A DNA stretch of 64,000 nt from Lamellibrachia satsuma. Its lineage: Eukaryota > Annelida > Polychaeta > Sabellida > Siboglinidae. This document shows positions 63,107-64,000 of this stretch, one piece after another. A model generated the notes under the pieces. The model ran no database searches. It was not told where the DNA came from and saw only the letters and a list, made by a program, of their open reading frames with translations. The first letter of the stretch is position 1. Each line of letters opens with the position of its first letter. Made by a program: the position numbers and the translations under genes. The DNA is taken from positions 11,369,001-11,433,000 of the forward strand of contig BSQZ01000005.1 of NCBI GenBank assembly GCA_033239005.1, written 5' to 3'.

Positions 63107-64000
63107 TGTCTGTAGAACCATGGTGTACTTACAGATAGAGCAGGTTTATTGTATCTCACTATTCTGTAGTATGTCTGTAGAACCATGGTGTACTTACAGA
63201 TAGAGCAGGTTTATTGTATCTCACTATTCTGTAGTATGTCTGTAGAACCATGGTGTACTTACAGATAGAGCAGGTTTATTGTATCTCACTATTCTGTAGT
63301 ATGTCTGTAGAACCAGGTGTACTTACAGATAGAGCAGGTTTATTGTATCTCACTATTCTGTAGTATGTCTGTAGAACCATGGTGTACTTACAGATAGAGC
63401 AGGTTTATTGTATCTCACTATTCTGTAGTATGTCTGTAGAACCAGGTGTACTTACAGATAGAGCAGGTTTATTGTATCTCACTATTCTGTAGTATGTCTG
63501 TAGAACCAGGTGTACTTACAGATAGAGCAGGTTTATTGTATCTCACTATTCTGTAGTATGTCTGTAGAACCAGGTGTACTTACAGATAGAGCAGGTTTAT
63601 TGTATCTCACTATTCTGTAGTATGTCTGTAGAACCATGGTGTACTTACAGATAGAGCAGGTTTATTGTATCTCACTATTCTGTAGTATGTCTGTAGAACC
63701 AGGTGTACTTACAGATAGAGCAGGTTTATTGTATCTCACTATTCTGTAGTATGTCTGTAGAACCAGGTGTACTTACAGATAGAGCAGGTTTATTGTATCT
63801 CACTATTCTGTAGTATGTCTGTAGAACCAGGTGTACTTACAGATAGAGCAGGTTTATTGTATCTCACTATTCTGTAGTATGTCTGTAGAACCAGGTGTAC
63901 TTACAGATAGAGCAGGTTTATTGTATCTCACTATTCTGTAGTATGTCTGTAGAACCATGGTGTACTTACAGATAGAGCAGGTTTATTGTATCTCACTATT
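63078..64000. repeat. 63/65-bp minisatellite carrying an LRR-exon end and splice donor (at least 14 copies, cut by window edge)
   Basis: In transcript sense each unit has ACAATAAACCTGCTCTATCT|GTAAGTACAC. In the phase used by all LRR exons of this gene (phase 2) the bases before GTAAGT read INLLYL, an LRR exon ending. Further upstream in the unit the frame is closed (TAG, TGA), so a copy cannot be a complete exon. The two unit lengths differ by CCATGGTG versus CCAGGTG. The genuine exon should lie just right of 64,000. Confidence 0.9.

Overview
This window looks like nuclear DNA from an animal, probably a marine invertebrate such as a lancelet, hemichordate, mollusc or brachiopod. It is AT-rich, the genes have short exons with GT..AG introns, and there are many decayed transposons, tRNA-derived SINEs, non-LTR retrotransposons with (ATT)n tails and (TA)n tracts. 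I cannot name the species. There are no operons, prokaryotic features, rRNA or convincing free-standing tRNA genes.

The window is dominated by one very large gene on the minus strand. I could place 37 consecutive exons (about 5.9 kb of coding sequence, about 1,970 residues). Every junction has recognisable splice sites and all 36 intron phases agree. Both ends lie outside the window: the signal peptide and first leucine-rich repeat (LRR) exons are right of 64,000 and the C-terminus is left of 3,155. In transcript order (right to left) the exons encode: 19 LRR exons, all phase 2-2 (55,750 to 29,240); an LRR C-terminal cap (28.8 kb); a linker and a small two-cysteine module (28.1-25.2 kb); a fibro-slime/PA14-like domain (24.9-21.6 kb); about two cadherin repeats (21.7-13.7 kb); a complete F5/8-type-C (discoidin) domain on three exons (10.2-8.15 kb); ephrin-receptor-like cysteine-rich repeats (7.7-4.2 kb); and thrombospondin/COMP-like EGF domains (4.3-3.15 kb). 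This order suggests a secreted or cell-surface adhesion/recognition protein. I do not recognise it as a named gene.

The most unusual structure is a set of tandem arrays built from this gene's own exon-intron junctions. A 41-bp unit with about 39 copies of an exon end plus splice donor fills 5,948-7,563. A 77-bp unit repeats a splice acceptor plus the start of an LRR exon at 36,966-37,432. A 63/65-bp unit repeats an LRR exon end plus donor from 63,078 to the window edge. Two smaller arrays copy donors at 22.3-22.57 kb and 25.1-25.2 kb. Two more arrays sit against splice sites without clearly copying coding sequence (48.45-48.6 kb and 5.28-5.59 kb).

The introns hold the mobile DNA. There is a nearly intact CR1/L2-group non-LTR retrotransposon (about 59,288-63,010) with a 2A-like motif and an unusually long flanking duplication of about 96 bp. 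There are three fragments of a second LINE family (41, 54.6 and 56.2 kb), an RTE-like fragment (46 kb), Penelope-like fragments (3.9 and 5.7 kb), two hAT transposase relics (27.5 and 38 kb), and two non-autonomous hAT elements with perfect 8-bp target duplications (14.55-15.93 and 19.95-21.40 kb). Four copies of a TA-flanked Tigger/pogo-like element, a 1.04-kb TIR element (25.5 kb), a 1.8-kb TIR element (42.0 kb), several SINEs and many minisatellites complete the picture. No plus-strand host gene was found.
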